Below, piece after piece: positions 1-9,063 of a stretch of DNA of 64,000 bases. The translations under genes and the position numbers were made by a program. Origin of the DNA: Achromobacter arsenitoxydans SY8 (GTDB lineage Bacteria; Pseudomonadota; Gammaproteobacteria; Burkholderiales; Burkholderiaceae_B); the NCBI RefSeq assembly GCF_000236785.1, contig NZ_AGUF01000068.1:1-64000 (forward strand), given 5' to 3'. Under the pieces are notes generated by a model. That model saw nothing but the letters and a program-made list of their open reading frames with translations. It had not been told where the DNA came from and searched no databases. Position 1 is the first letter of the stretch. Each line of letters opens with the position of its first letter.

Positions 1-2049
1 CCCCAGCGGTTTGACGAACAGCGGATTGATTTCGGCTTCGATCAGCCGCTCCCGCAGCGCGGCGGCCATCCGCGAAAACGCAACGACCGCCTGGATCAGC
101 GCCGGCACATCGGCGCGCTCGCGTCCGCGGTAGCCATCCAGCAACGGCCAGGTCTTCAACCGCCGCAAAGCCGTCTCTACCTGGTCCGGCATCAGCCCCG
201 ATCCATCGTCCGGCAGCATCAACAGCACCGTGTCCCGGACCAGTTCGGCCACGACGCCTCCCATGCCGAGCAGGATCGCGTCGCCCAGCGGATCTCGATG
301 CAGCCCCACGATCACTTCCGCCGCGCCGGACACCATTTCCTGGACCAGGAACGCGTCGGGCCGGCTTCCGGTATGGCGCTGAACATCGTCAGTCATCTTC
401 CGTAGACGCGCAGGCACGTCCGCGGACGCAACGTTCACCGCCACGCCGCCCACGTCGCTCTTGTGGGTGATTTCGCCGGACAGGAGCTTAAGCACCACGC
501 GCGGCCCCAGCGACGCGGCGGCTTGCACGGCCTGCGCCTCTGAGCGCACCACGATTTCCTTCACGCCGGGAATGCCGAATCGGGCAAAGAGCGCCTTGGC
601 CTGGGCCTCGTCCAAGGACCCGTTTTCCGGGCAATCGACCAAAGCGGCGGGCGCAGCCTGGCCGGCAGGCCTCGCCAGCCCGCGGCGCGCATGCGCCTGC
701 CACATCGCGGCCATCGCGGCGCCGACGCTCTCGGGCGTGTGGAACGCCGGAATGCCGTAGCGGCCCAGGACTTCCGCGGCCTTCGGCGCGTGCGGGCTGA
801 TGTAGGCCATTACCGGCATGTCGCTTGCCGCGAGCGTGTCGTTGAGAGCCCCCGCCATCAGTTCGGGCTGCGCGACGCCGGAGGAACCCACGATCACCAC
901 CAGCGCGTCGTAGTTGCCGCTGCCCTGCACAATGCGTATGGCGCCCCGCAACAGTTCGGGTTGCAGGCCTGCAAGCGTCACGTCGATGGGATTGCGGTCC
1001 AGGGCGGCGTGGACGCCCGGCTGCAGGGCGCGCAGGGCGGCGCCCGTCGCCGCATCCGGCGGCGGCAATTCAAAGCCCGCCATGCCCAGGCAGTCCGCCA
1101 CCAGCGTGCCCGCGCCGCCCGTGGACGTGAGCACCGCGATGCGGCGGCCTCGCAGCTTGCGTGGATGGGCCAGCGCGGCGGAGATGTCGAGCAGATCGGA
1201 GAATGTCTGCGCGCGGATGACGCCCGTGTCCTCGAACAGCGCGTCGTACATCCCGTCTGCGCCCGCCAGCGCGCCCGTGTGCGAGGCCGCGGCCTGGGCG
1301 CCGGACTCGGATCGCCCGATCTTGAATGCCACTACCGGTTTGCCGGCGTCGAAGGCTTTGCGCGCCGCGGCGCGGAACTTGCGGGGGTTGCGGATGCTCT
1401 CGACGTACAGCGCGATGACGCGGGTGGCGGGGTCGTCCGCCAGCGCTTCCACGAAGTCGGCCAGTTCCAGATCGGCCTCGTTGCTGGTGGAAATCAGTTT
1501 GGACAGGCCGATGCCGCGCGCGGCGGCCCGCGACAGCAGTGCGCCCAGGATGCCGCCGCTCTGCGACACCAGGCCAACCGCGCCGTCGTGCAACTCGTCG
1601 ATCTCCAGGGCGCCGCTCGCGGACAGCGGAATGCGGTCGGTCAGGTTGACCAGCCCGATGGTGTTCGGCCCCAGGATGCGCATGCCGCCGGCCGCCTCGC
1701 GCAGCTCCTGCTGGCGTCGCGCGCCTTCCTCGCCGGTCTCGGCGTATCCGCTGGCCAGCACGATCGCCGCGCCCGTGCCAATGTCCGCGAGGTCGCGGAC
1801 GGCCTGCTGCGTCCGCTCCGCCCCCAGCACCACGATGGCGACGTCCGGGGCCCCAGGCAATGAACGCACATCGGGGTAGCAGCGCAGCCCGCCGATGTCG
1901 GACGCCTTGGGATTGACGGGGTAGATGCTGCCCTGGAATCCATGCTTGCGCAGATAGGCCACGGGCCGGCCCGAGGTCTTGGCGGGGTCGGCGGACGCGC
2001 CCACCACCGCAACGCTGCGTGGCCGCAGCAGTTTCTCCAGGGCGCTCAT
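1..2049 (-). CDS. Acyl-CoA synthetase (NDP/ADP-forming), partial at left edge
   Basis: Reads as a CoA-binding plus ATP-grasp acid-CoA ligase of the acetyl-CoA synthetase (ADP-forming)/succinyl-CoA-ligase-like family, which makes acyl-CoA from acid, CoA and ATP. It begins MSALEKLLRPRSVAVVGASA with the Rossmann-type CoA-binding segment. A ligase-CoA domain follows, with the GLVSQSGG and AASHTGALAG motifs; the latter carries the histidine expected to be phosphorylated. The C-terminal part is ATP-grasp-like and reaches EAEINPLFV just before the window ends, so only a short tail should be missing. The ATG overlaps the stop of the upstream enoyl-CoA hydratase (ATGA), so the two are translationally coupled and probably act on the same acyl-CoA. 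The substrate cannot be read from sequence. Confidence 0.88.
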   Translation of the reverse strand, partial: MSALEKLLRPRSVAVVGASADPAKTSGRPVAYLRKHGFQGSIYPVNPKASDIGGLRCYPDVRSLPGAPDVAIVVLGAERTQQAVRDLADIGTGAAIVLASGYAETGEEGARRQQELREAAGGMRILGPNTIGLVNLTDRIPLSASGALEIDELHDGAVGLVSQSGGILGALLSRAAARGIGLSKLISTSNEADLELADFVEALADDPATRVIALYVESIRNPRKFRAAARKAFDAGKPVVAFKIGRSESGAQAAASHTGALAGADGMYDALFEDTGVIRAQTFSDLLDISAALAHPRKLRGRRIAVLTSTGGAGTLVADCLGMAGFELPPPDAATGAALRALQPGVHAALDRNPIDVTLAGLQPELLRGAIRIVQGSGNYDALVVIVGSSGVAQPELMAGALNDTLAASDMPVMAYISPHAPKAAEVLGRYGIPAFHTPESVGAAMAAMWQAHARRGLARPAGQAAPAALVDCPENGSLDEAQAKALFARFGIPGVKEIVVRSEAQAVQAAASLGPRVVLKLLSGEITHKSDVGGVAVNVASADVPARLRKMTDDVQRHTGSRPDAFLVQEMVSGAAEVIVGLHRDPLGDAILLGMGGVVAELVRDTVLLMLPDDGSGLMPDQVETALRRLKTWPLLDGYRGRERADVPALIQAVVAFSRMAAALRERLIEAEINPLFVKPLG

Positions 2050-2852
2050 TTGCCGTCTCCCCGGGCGTCGGCCATCTTCGCCAGGAATGCCGCGACGGAA
2101 TCTCGATGTTCGACGCTGGTGTAACAGATGCCCTGCGCCTGGCTGCCCATGGCAAAGACCTGGTCGGCGGTCAGTTCGAAGCTCTGATCCAGGATGGACT
2201 TGCCCAGGGCAAGCGCCGTGGCGGACCCTTTGCCCAGTTCCGCGGCCCACGACTGGGCCGCCGCCACCTCCGTGCCGGCGGACACCAGACGGTCTGCGAT
2301 GCCGAGCTGGAACGCCTCTTGCGCCAGCACCTTGCGCCCGGAATAGATCAAGTCTTTTGCGCGGGCCAGACCAACCCGGCGCGGCAGGAAGTACATGCCG
2401 CCGCCGTCCGGAATCAGGCCTCGCGCAATATAGCTCCAAGTGAACGTGGCGCTCTCGGAAGCCACGATGAAGTCGCAACTGAGCGCGGTGTCAGCGCCCA
2501 GGCCTGTCGCCGCACCGTTCACGGCGGCGATCGTGGGCTTGGGCATGCGGTGCAGCAGGCTGACCGCGTGGTGCACCCGCTGCTGGCGCGACCAGCCATT
2601 GAATCCCACCTCGCCTGCCGGCGCGTCCATCCTGCGCTGCATGCCGGCAATATCCCCGCCCGCGCAGAAGCCCTTGCCCTCCCCGGTCAGCACCAGCGCC
2701 TTGATGGCTCTGTCCTGCGCCACGCCTTCCAGCGCGTGGATCAATTCGCTGCGCATGGCGTCGCTGATGGCGTTGCGCTTATCGGGGCGGTTCAGCGTCA
2801 AGGTCGCCACACCTTCGTGGGTCTGCAGCTTGATGAATTCGTATTCGGCCAT
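2046..2852 (-). CDS. Enoyl-CoA hydratase/isomerase family protein
   Basis: A 268-aa crotonase-fold protein starting MAEYEFIKLQTHEGVATLTL, followed by NRPDKRNAIS, typical of the family. The oxyanion-hole segments are visible (CAGGDIAGM near residue 65; AAVNGAATGLGADTALSCDF near residue 105). It would hydrate or isomerise a CoA thioester. The chosen ATG has GGAG nine bases upstream; a longer reading frame to 2915 exists but its N-terminus is unlike the family. It is the first gene of a two-gene operon with the downstream acyl-CoA synthetase and is divergent from an IclR regulator, which probably controls the pair. Exact substrate unknown. Confidence 0.9.
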   Translation of the reverse strand: MAEYEFIKLQTHEGVATLTLNRPDKRNAISDAMRSELIHALEGVAQDRAIKALVLTGEGKGFCAGGDIAGMQRRMDAPAGEVGFNGWSRQQRVHHAVSLLHRMPKPTIAAVNGAATGLGADTALSCDFIVASESATFTWSYIARGLIPDGGGMYFLPRRVGLARAKDLIYSGRKVLAQEAFQLGIADRLVSAGTEVAAAQSWAAELGKGSATALALGKSILDQSFELTADQVFAMGSQAQGICYTSVEHRDSVAAFLAKMADARGDGK

Positions 2853-2978
2853 TTCCGTGCTCCGTGCTTCGGGTGGAGCCAGCCCTTCACGCCGCGGATT
2901 CCGGCGGGCTGGCAATGGCTACACGGTAGGCGCTAAATTGAGCGAAGACATCGCCCCATTTCCATAGAGTGGAATTGC

Positions 2979-3800
2979 ATGAAAGCTTCCCCGCAGTCCG
3001 AATCGTCGTCCGGCACAAGCCAGCGCTTTTCCGGCGTCAGCCAGAATCGGTCGCTGGAACGCGGCCTGGAGATTCTTCGCGCCTTCAGGCCCGGCACCGA
3101 TCTTCTGGGAAACGGCGAACTCGCCGAAAGGACAGGCCTGTCCGCCGCAACGGTCAGCCGCCTGACCCAGACCCTGGTCACCAGCGGCTTCCTGGAACAC
3201 GACCGGCGCGCGCGCGCCTACCGCCTGGCCGCGCCGGTGCTCAGCCTGGGGCACGCCATGCGCGCCGCGTCCCCGGTGCTCAGGGCGGCCACGCCGCTCA
3301 TGCACGACCTGTCCACCAAGCTGCGCCTGAACGTGGGCCTGGCCAGCGCCGACCGCGCCGAGATGGTTTACCTGGAATCAATCCGCTACAACCGCAAGGC
3401 CTCGCTGCGGACCATCGTGGCCGGCCAGCGCGTCCCGATCGAACTGACGTCGCTGGGCCGCGCCTATCTGGCGACGCTGGACGCGAACTCGCGCGAAGCG
3501 CTGCTGGACCAGATCCGGCGCGGCTACCGCAGCGCTTCCTGGAAGCCTATCCGCGCCGATATCGACAACGCAGTCGCCAAGGTCGCAGCGCAGGGGTACT
3601 GCCTGGCGTCCTGGCAGCCCGGCGTGATCGCCATGTCCGCGCCCTTAAGAGGTCAAGGCCGGCAGGCGCTGGCGCTGAACCTCAGCCTGATCACGGACGA
3701 AACATTGTCCGCCGTAGAGCGGCGGCATGCATCGGACCTGCTGGCGTTGAAGGGGAAGATCGAACACCGGTTGGGGAGCCAAAATCCGGGCGGGTTGTAG
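2979..3800 (+). CDS. IclR-family transcriptional regulator
   Basis: A 273-aa regulator. An N-terminal winged helix-turn-helix lies at about residues 25-85 (SLERGLEILRAF, then NGELAERTGLSAATVSRLTQTL). A C-terminal IclR effector-binding domain runs to about residue 265 (LNVGLASADRAEMVYLESI; TSLGRAYLATL). It is transcribed away from the enoyl-CoA hydratase across a 126-bp gap, the standard arrangement for an IclR protein controlling a catabolic operon. The first about 20 residues are Ser/Gln-rich and probably disordered. The ligand is probably an organic or aromatic acid or its CoA ester, but this is inference from the neighbours. Confidence 0.92.
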   Translation: MKASPQSESSSGTSQRFSGVSQNRSLERGLEILRAFRPGTDLLGNGELAERTGLSAATVSRLTQTLVTSGFLEHDRRARAYRLAAPVLSLGHAMRAASPVLRAATPLMHDLSTKLRLNVGLASADRAEMVYLESIRYNRKASLRTIVAGQRVPIELTSLGRAYLATLDANSREALLDQIRRGYRSASWKPIRADIDNAVAKVAAQGYCLASWQPGVIAMSAPLRGQGRQALALNLSLITDETLSAVERRHASDLLALKGKIEHRLGSQNPGGL

Positions 3801-3819
3801 ATTTCGGCGCGACGGATAC

Positions 3820-3838
3820 AATAAGAACCATTCTCAAT
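3820..3838 (+). promoter_or_regulatory. Candidate Fur box upstream of fecI-like gene
   Basis: The 19-bp stretch AATAAGAACCATTCTCAAT resembles the AGAAT-n-ATTCT core of Fur operators and lies about 50 bp before the ECF sigma factor start. The match to the full consensus is partial. Iron repression of this sigma factor is what FecI-type systems normally show. Confidence 0.5.
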
Positions 3839-3885
3839 CTCGAATCACTCGGGATTTCCCGTCGGCCCTCTTTCATCGCACTTCC

Positions 3886-4398
3886 ATGACTCGCAGCCTG
3901 GCGCCGGATCACCACCATGTGCGCGCACTCTATGTGGATCATCACCGCTGGCTGGTGAACTGGCTGCGCAAAAAGCTGGGTTGCGGTTTCGATGCGGCCG
4001 ATATCGCGCAGGACACCTTTCACCGCCTGCTGGTTGCGCCCGAACGCGCCGGCGGCCTGCATGAGCCGCGCGCCTATCTGACCACCTTGGCGCATGGGCT
4101 GGCCGTGGACCACATCCGCCGGCGCAAGCTTGAACGCGCCTACCTGGACGAGCTGGCCCTGCTGCCCGAGGAACATGCCCCGTCGCCCGAGACGCGCGCC
4201 CTGCTGCTGGAGGCCATCGTCCGCATCGACCGCATGCTGGACGGCCTGAACGCCAAGGCAAAGGCCGCGTTCCTGATGTCGCGGCTGGACGGCATGACCT
4301 ACGCGGACATCGCCGCCGCGCTGCGCGTGTCGCTGAGCTCGGTGGAAAAATACATGGCCTGCGCCATCCGCCATTGCTACGAGCTGCGCTATGGCTGA
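3886..4398 (+). CDS. FecI-type ECF RNA polymerase sigma factor
   Basis: A 170-aa extracytoplasmic-function sigma factor. Region 2 lies at about residues 15-85 (LVNWLRKKLGCGFDAADIAQDTFHRLL; LTTLAHGLAVDHIRRRKLERAYL). Region 4 lies at about residues 110-165 (LNAKAKAAFLMSRLDGMTYADIAAALRVSLSSVEKYMACAI). The last signature is typical of FecI-like iron-starvation sigmas. The adjacent fecR begins inside its stop region, with ATG 8 bp before the end, so sigma factor and anti-sigma factor are co-translated. It should direct transcription of the downstream TonB receptor once the ferri-siderophore signal arrives through FecR. Confidence 0.93.
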   Translation: MTRSLAPDHHHVRALYVDHHRWLVNWLRKKLGCGFDAADIAQDTFHRLLVAPERAGGLHEPRAYLTTLAHGLAVDHIRRRKLERAYLDELALLPEEHAPSPETRALLLEAIVRIDRMLDGLNAKAKAAFLMSRLDGMTYADIAAALRVSLSSVEKYMACAIRHCYELRYG

Positions 4399-5326
4399 CC
4401 GCTCCGCGGTGCTGGAGCGCGCCATTTCTTTCGCCGTGCGCCTGAACTCCGGCCACGCGGATGCGGCCGAACACGACGCCTGCCGGCGCTGGCGCGAGGC
4501 CGACGCAGAGCACGAGCGCGTCTGGCGCCAACTGCAATCCATTGAAGACGACATGCGCGCCGTGTCGGGCTCGGCGGCCGCATCGGCCGCGGCGGCCTCG
4601 GCCTTGCGCGCCGCGCCCAACCGCGGACGTCGCCAGGCGCTGGCGATGCTGGCCCTGGGCGTCGTGGGCGCCGGCGCCACGCTGGCCTGGCGCGACGGCG
4701 CCTGGGAACGCATGACGGCCGATTACCGCAGCGGCGTGGGCGAGCAGCGCCGCTTTGCGCTGGCCGACGGCGCCGAACTGTGGCTGAACACCGATTCCGC
4801 CGTCCGCGCCGATCCCGGCGGCCGGCGCCTGTCCCTGCTGGCCGGCGAGCTGCGCATGGACACGGGTCCGGACGGCGCCTGGGAAGTGCGCACGCGCCAG
4901 GCCTGCTTCACCGGCGCCCGGGCGCGCTTCGTGCTGCGCCAGCTGGGCGACGCGACGCTGCTGGAGCTGCAGCGCGGCGATCTGCGCATCGCGCCGCTGC
5001 ACGGCCCGGAGACCCTGGCCGAGCCCGGCGCCCGCTACCGGGTCAGCGATCACGACGCGCGCCGCGAGCCGTCCGCGCCCTTCGACGCCGACGGCTGGGC
5101 CAACGGCGTGCTGACCGTGCGCGGCATGCGGCTGGCCGACTTTCTGGCCGAGCTGTCGCGCTATCAGCGCGGCTGGATAAGCTGCGATCCGGCGGTGGCG
5201 GACCTGCGCGTGTCGGGCGTGTTTCTGCTGGACGACGTGCCGGGCGCCCTGGATACGCTGGGACGCGCCCTGCCGATGCGGGTCCAGCGCTACGCGGGAC
5301 TCTGGACCCGCGTGCTGCCCGCCTGA
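4391..5326 (+). CDS. FecR-family anti-sigma/signal transducer
   Basis: A 311-aa inner-membrane regulator of the FecR family. The cytoplasmic N-terminus has the DUF4880-type start (ISFAVRLNSGHADAAEHDACRRW...EHERVW). One transmembrane helix lies at about residues 77-95 (ALAMLALGVVGAGATLAW). A periplasmic FecR domain follows (EQRRFALADGAELWLNTDSAV), then a C-terminal STN-contacting segment (ADFLAELSRYQRGWISCDPAVADLRVSGVF). It senses the receptor's N-terminal domain and releases the sigma factor encoded just upstream. It overlaps that gene by 8 bp, and the receptor gene starts 99 bp downstream. Confidence 0.93.
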   Translation: MADRSAVLERAISFAVRLNSGHADAAEHDACRRWREADAEHERVWRQLQSIEDDMRAVSGSAAASAAAASALRAAPNRGRRQALAMLALGVVGAGATLAWRDGAWERMTADYRSGVGEQRRFALADGAELWLNTDSAVRADPGGRRLSLLAGELRMDTGPDGAWEVRTRQACFTGARARFVLRQLGDATLLELQRGDLRIAPLHGPETLAEPGARYRVSDHDARREPSAPFDADGWANGVLTVRGMRLADFLAELSRYQRGWISCDPAVADLRVSGVFLLDDVPGALDTLGRALPMRVQRYAGLWTRVLPA

Positions 5327-5425
5327 ATGCAGTTACAAACTTTTTGTCGCCCGCTTTACGGGTTTTGGCGGCCTCGTTCGACATAGGGAATGACACCCCA
5401 AGTTTGAACCAGGACCGCACCCGCC

Positions 5426-7816
5426 ATGCCCAGCACGATCCGCCTTTCCACCCCACGCCTGTTCCGCCTTCTGCCGCTGTGCGCCGCGCTGGCGCTCGCG
5501 CCTGCCGCCTACGCCCAACCCGCGCGCGCAACATTCGAACAGGCGGCCGCGCCGCTTGAGTCGGCGCTGAACCAGTACGCCGGAACAGCCCGGGTGACGC
5601 TGTCGTTCGACCCTGCCCTGACGGCCGGCCGCCAGGCGCCGGCGCTGCGCGGCGATTATTCGGTATTGGACGGATTCGCCGCCCTGCTGGCCGGCAGCGG
5701 CCTGGTTGCCGAGCAGACCGGCGCACGCCACTTCGTCATCCGCCCCGCGGCGGCTCCGGTCAGCACGCTGTCTCCCGTCACCGTAACCGGCGAGTCGGCG
5801 GCCGAGCGCTACAACCCGCCAACGGCCATCGGGTCGAAGACGCCGCTCACGCAGCGGCAGATTCCGCAGTCGATCAGCGTCGTGACGCAGGAACGCATGC
5901 GCCAGCAGGCGATGCAGACGCTGGACGACGCCATGCGCAACACGGCCGGCGTCACGGTCGAAAGGCGCGACAACAGCCGCTCGATCTTCCATTCGCGCGG
6001 CTTCGACATGACGTCCTACCAGATCGACGGCATCCCCACGCAGTACGACTGGCGCATGCTGTCGTCCAGCGACCTGGCCATCTATGACCGCGTCGAAGTG
6101 CTCAAGGGCCCGGCAGGCCTGTACAACGGCGCGGGCGGCCTGGGCGGCGCCATCAACCTGGTGCACAAGCGGCCGCAGAAGGACTTTGGCTTCGAGGGCA
6201 GCGTGTCCGCAGGCTCCTGGGACAACTACCGCTCGCAGGTGGACCTGACCGGCGGCCTGAACGAGGACGGCTCGCTGCGCGGGCGCCTGGTCGGCGTTTA
6301 CCAGGACCGCCGCTTCTTCTACGACAAGACCAACGAGCAGCATTCGGTGCTGTACGGCGCGCTGGCCTACGACTTCACGCCCAACACCACGCTGACCGTG
6401 GGCGGCAGCCGCCAGGAACGCGACATCCATGCGTCGATGTGGTCGATCCCGGCCTTCATGACCGTAGGACCCGGCGGCCAGCCCAGCTTCTCGCTGGCCG
6501 ACATCAAGCGGTCGACCTTCATCGGGGCCGACTGGAACCGCGATCAATTCACGTCCACCGAAGCCTACGCCGACCTGGAACACCGGCTGGCGAACGGCTG
6601 GACCGCCAAGCTGTCCGGCCGCTATGCCGAAAACAAGCTCGACCGCGAACAGGCCTATGGATGGGGACCCGCCAACACCTCGAACAACCTGATTCAGCTG
6701 CTGTCGGCCAAGGGCCCCACGCGCCAGGCGCAATCCTCGTATGACGCCTACGCCGACGGCCCCTTCCAGCTGTTCGGGCGCGAACACAACCTGACGCTGG
6801 GCGCCAATTACACCGACTCGCGCTTCGACAACGCGTGGGACTATCCGACGCCCAACTGGGCGCCGCTGATCGACATCACCAACCCGCGTTCCGATTTCGA
6901 CCGGCTGGACTATGCCTTCAACAACAGCAACCATGCGCGCACCAAGCAATGGGGCATCTATTCAAACCTGCGCCTGCGCCTGGCCGACCCGCTAACCCTG
7001 GTGGCCGGCGGCCGCTTCAGCTGGTGGGACCTGACCTCGACCCAGCGCACCCTGGCCGGCGAAAAATCGCAGGACGCCAAATTCAATGGCAAGTTCACGC
7101 CCAACGTGGGCCTGATCTACGACCTGAACCAGACCTACTCGCTCTACACCAGCTATTCCGAGATCTTCTCGCCCCAGAACGGCTACTCGACGGCGGACGG
7201 CAATATGCTCAAGCCGCTGGAAGGCAGACAGGTCGAGGCCGGCATCAAGGGCGAATACCTGGACGGCGCCCTGAATGCCTCGTTCGCGGTCTTCGAGATC
7301 CGCGACCAGAACCGCGCCACCCTGGCGCCGGACTCCACCACCGTCTATACGGCCAACGGCAAGACGCGCAATCGCGGCTTCGAACTGCAGGTCAATGGCG
7401 AGATCCGTCCGGGCTGGAACGTCTACGCCGGCTACACCTGGCTGCAGGCGCGCGTGGACCAGAGCGCTTCGTATGATTCGAACGTGACCGCCGTGGCGCC
7501 CCGCCACCTGTTGCGCGTGTGGACCGACTACCGCCTGCCCGGCGAATGGAACCGCTACACCATCGGCGGCGGCGTCAATGTGCAGAGCGGCACCTACGTG
7601 GCGTTTCCCCAGTACAACGGCGCGCGGCTGGAGCAAGGCGGCTACGCGACGGTGGACCTGAAGTTCGGCTACGACATCAGCCGCAACCTGGACGTGGCGC
7701 TCAACATCACCAACCTGTTCGACCGCAAGTACTACGCGACCATCAGTTCGCCGCGTTCGCAGAACATTTTTGGCGAGCCGCAAGCCTTCATGCTGACCCT
7801 GCGCGCGAAGTACTGA
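5426..7816 (+). CDS. TonB-dependent siderophore receptor with N-terminal signalling domain
   Basis: A 796-aa outer-membrane ferri-siderophore receptor. A Sec signal peptide ends near AAYAQ at about residue 31. A secretin/TonB N-terminal (STN) domain at about residues 35-110 (APLESALNQYAGTARVTLSFDPAL) marks a transducing receptor that signals to FecR. The TonB box is near SPVTVTG. The plug holds QIPQSISVVTQERM and VEVLKGPAGLYNGAGGLGGAINLVHKRP. The 22-strand barrel ends in aromatic-terminated QAFMLTLRAKY. Length and order fit FpvA/FoxA/FhuE-like receptors. The ligand cannot be read from sequence. The PepSY gene starts 8 bp after the stop, so they share a transcript. Confidence 0.94.
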   Translation: MPSTIRLSTPRLFRLLPLCAALALAPAAYAQPARATFEQAAAPLESALNQYAGTARVTLSFDPALTAGRQAPALRGDYSVLDGFAALLAGSGLVAEQTGARHFVIRPAAAPVSTLSPVTVTGESAAERYNPPTAIGSKTPLTQRQIPQSISVVTQERMRQQAMQTLDDAMRNTAGVTVERRDNSRSIFHSRGFDMTSYQIDGIPTQYDWRMLSSSDLAIYDRVEVLKGPAGLYNGAGGLGGAINLVHKRPQKDFGFEGSVSAGSWDNYRSQVDLTGGLNEDGSLRGRLVGVYQDRRFFYDKTNEQHSVLYGALAYDFTPNTTLTVGGSRQERDIHASMWSIPAFMTVGPGGQPSFSLADIKRSTFIGADWNRDQFTSTEAYADLEHRLANGWTAKLSGRYAENKLDREQAYGWGPANTSNNLIQLLSAKGPTRQAQSSYDAYADGPFQLFGREHNLTLGANYTDSRFDNAWDYPTPNWAPLIDITNPRSDFDRLDYAFNNSNHARTKQWGIYSNLRLRLADPLTLVAGGRFSWWDLTSTQRTLAGEKSQDAKFNGKFTPNVGLIYDLNQTYSLYTSYSEIFSPQNGYSTADGNMLKPLEGRQVEAGIKGEYLDGALNASFAVFEIRDQNRATLAPDSTTVYTANGKTRNRGFELQVNGEIRPGWNVYAGYTWLQARVDQSASYDSNVTAVAPRHLLRVWTDYRLPGEWNRYTIGGGVNVQSGTYVAFPQYNGARLEQGGYATVDLKFGYDISRNLDVALNITNLFDRKYYATISSPRSQNIFGEPQAFMLTLRAKY

Positions 7817-7823
7817 GCCGGCA

Positions 7824-9047
7824 ATGGCAATCGCGGCGCGCCCATTCTGGGTCCGCGTACACCGGTGGGCGGGCCTGGCCACCGCCCTTTTCCTGTGCGT
7901 GGCAGGCCTGACCGGCAGCATCCTGGCGTTCAAGGAAGAACTGGACGCGTGGCTGAATCCGCGGCTGTTCCTGGCCGCCGATCCGGGCCTGCCGATGATG
8001 GACCCTTTCGCGTTGCGCGATGCGGTGCGCGAGCAGCTGCCCTGGGCTCGCGTCGACCACGTTCCGCTGCGGCGCGAGGCCGGCCGCGCAGTGGTTTTCC
8101 GGCTGACACCCAGGCCGGACCCGGCCACCGGCCGGCCGTTGCCGCTGCGCGCAACGCACGCCTTCGCCGACCCGTACCGCGGCAAAGTGCTGGGCTGGCG
8201 CGATGAAGGCGCGCTGTCGCTGGCCCGCGAGAACCTGCTGCCTTTCATCTACCGGCTGCACCTGGACCTGACGCTGCCCGGCGTGTGGGGACGGCTGCTG
8301 TACGGCGTCATCGCCGTGATCTGGACGCTGGACTGCTTCGTGGGCTTCTATTTGACGCTGCCCGCGCCGGGCGCGCGGCGCAAGGGCTTCTGGCGCGCGT
8401 GGCGGCCCGCCTGGCTCATCAAGCCAGGCGCATCCGCGTCCCGCTACACGCTGGACCTGCACCGCGCCTTCAGTCTGTGGCTATGGGCCCTGCTGCTGGT
8501 GTACGCCTGGTCCAGCATGATGTTCAACCTGCGCGACCAGGTGTACATGCCGGTGATGTCGACCGTCATGCCCTTCGATACCTCGTGGCGCGGCGCACCC
8601 GTGCGGCCGGCGCCGATGGCAGCGCCCGCGCTGGAGGGGCAGGCGGCGCTGTCGGCCGCGCGCCGCGCCATGGACGATCTGGCCCGGGAACGCGGTTTCA
8701 CGATCGACGGCGAGGAATCGCTGATGCTGGACCGGCGCCGCGGCCTATACGCCTACCTGGCGCACAGCGACGCCGACCTGCGCCGCCATGTCGGCAACAC
8801 CGCCATCCTGATCGACGCCGACACCGGCGAGCGGCGCGGCGTCTACCTGCCGACGCGGGGCGCGTGGGGCGACACGTTCAGCAACTGGCTGGGCGCACTG
8901 CACATGGCCCATGTCTTCGGCCTGCCCTACCGGATCTTCGCCAGCCTGCTGGGACTGGTCGTCGTCATGCTGTCCGTGACGGGCATCATCATCTGGCGGC
9001 GCAAGCAGCTGGGCCGGTCGATCGCGGCATCGCGACGGCCCGGCTGA
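7824..9047 (+). CDS. PepSY-associated transmembrane protein (PiuB-like), iron-uptake linked
   Basis: A 407-aa inner-membrane protein of the PepSY_TM family. The first helix is near residues 13-35 (VHRWAGLATALFLCVAGLTGSILAF), with a conserved His before it. Further helices lie near residues 155-180 (YGVIAVIWTLDCFVGFYLTL), 213-235 (FSLWLWALLLVYAWSSMMF) and 370-395 (IFASLLGLVVVMLSVTGIIIWRRK). Family members sit beside TonB-dependent siderophore receptors and are thought to act as inner-membrane ferric-siderophore reductases. This gene follows the receptor by 8 bp. Role in releasing iron from the siderophore is inferred from that context. Confidence 0.88.
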   Translation: MAIAARPFWVRVHRWAGLATALFLCVAGLTGSILAFKEELDAWLNPRLFLAADPGLPMMDPFALRDAVREQLPWARVDHVPLRREAGRAVVFRLTPRPDPATGRPLPLRATHAFADPYRGKVLGWRDEGALSLARENLLPFIYRLHLDLTLPGVWGRLLYGVIAVIWTLDCFVGFYLTLPAPGARRKGFWRAWRPAWLIKPGASASRYTLDLHRAFSLWLWALLLVYAWSSMMFNLRDQVYMPVMSTVMPFDTSWRGAPVRPAPMAAPALEGQAALSAARRAMDDLARERGFTIDGEESLMLDRRRGLYAYLAHSDADLRRHVGNTAILIDADTGERRGVYLPTRGAWGDTFSNWLGALHMAHVFGLPYRIFASLLGLVVVMLSVTGIIIWRRKQLGRSIAASRRPG

Positions 9048-9063
9048 TGCGCCTGGCCTGCCG

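Noticed and set aside
5341..5393. A shared ECF promoter between the two TonB receptor genes
   Set aside because: The common TTTTGGC and CGACA blocks have different spacing (16 and 25 bases), so they are not one promoter signature.
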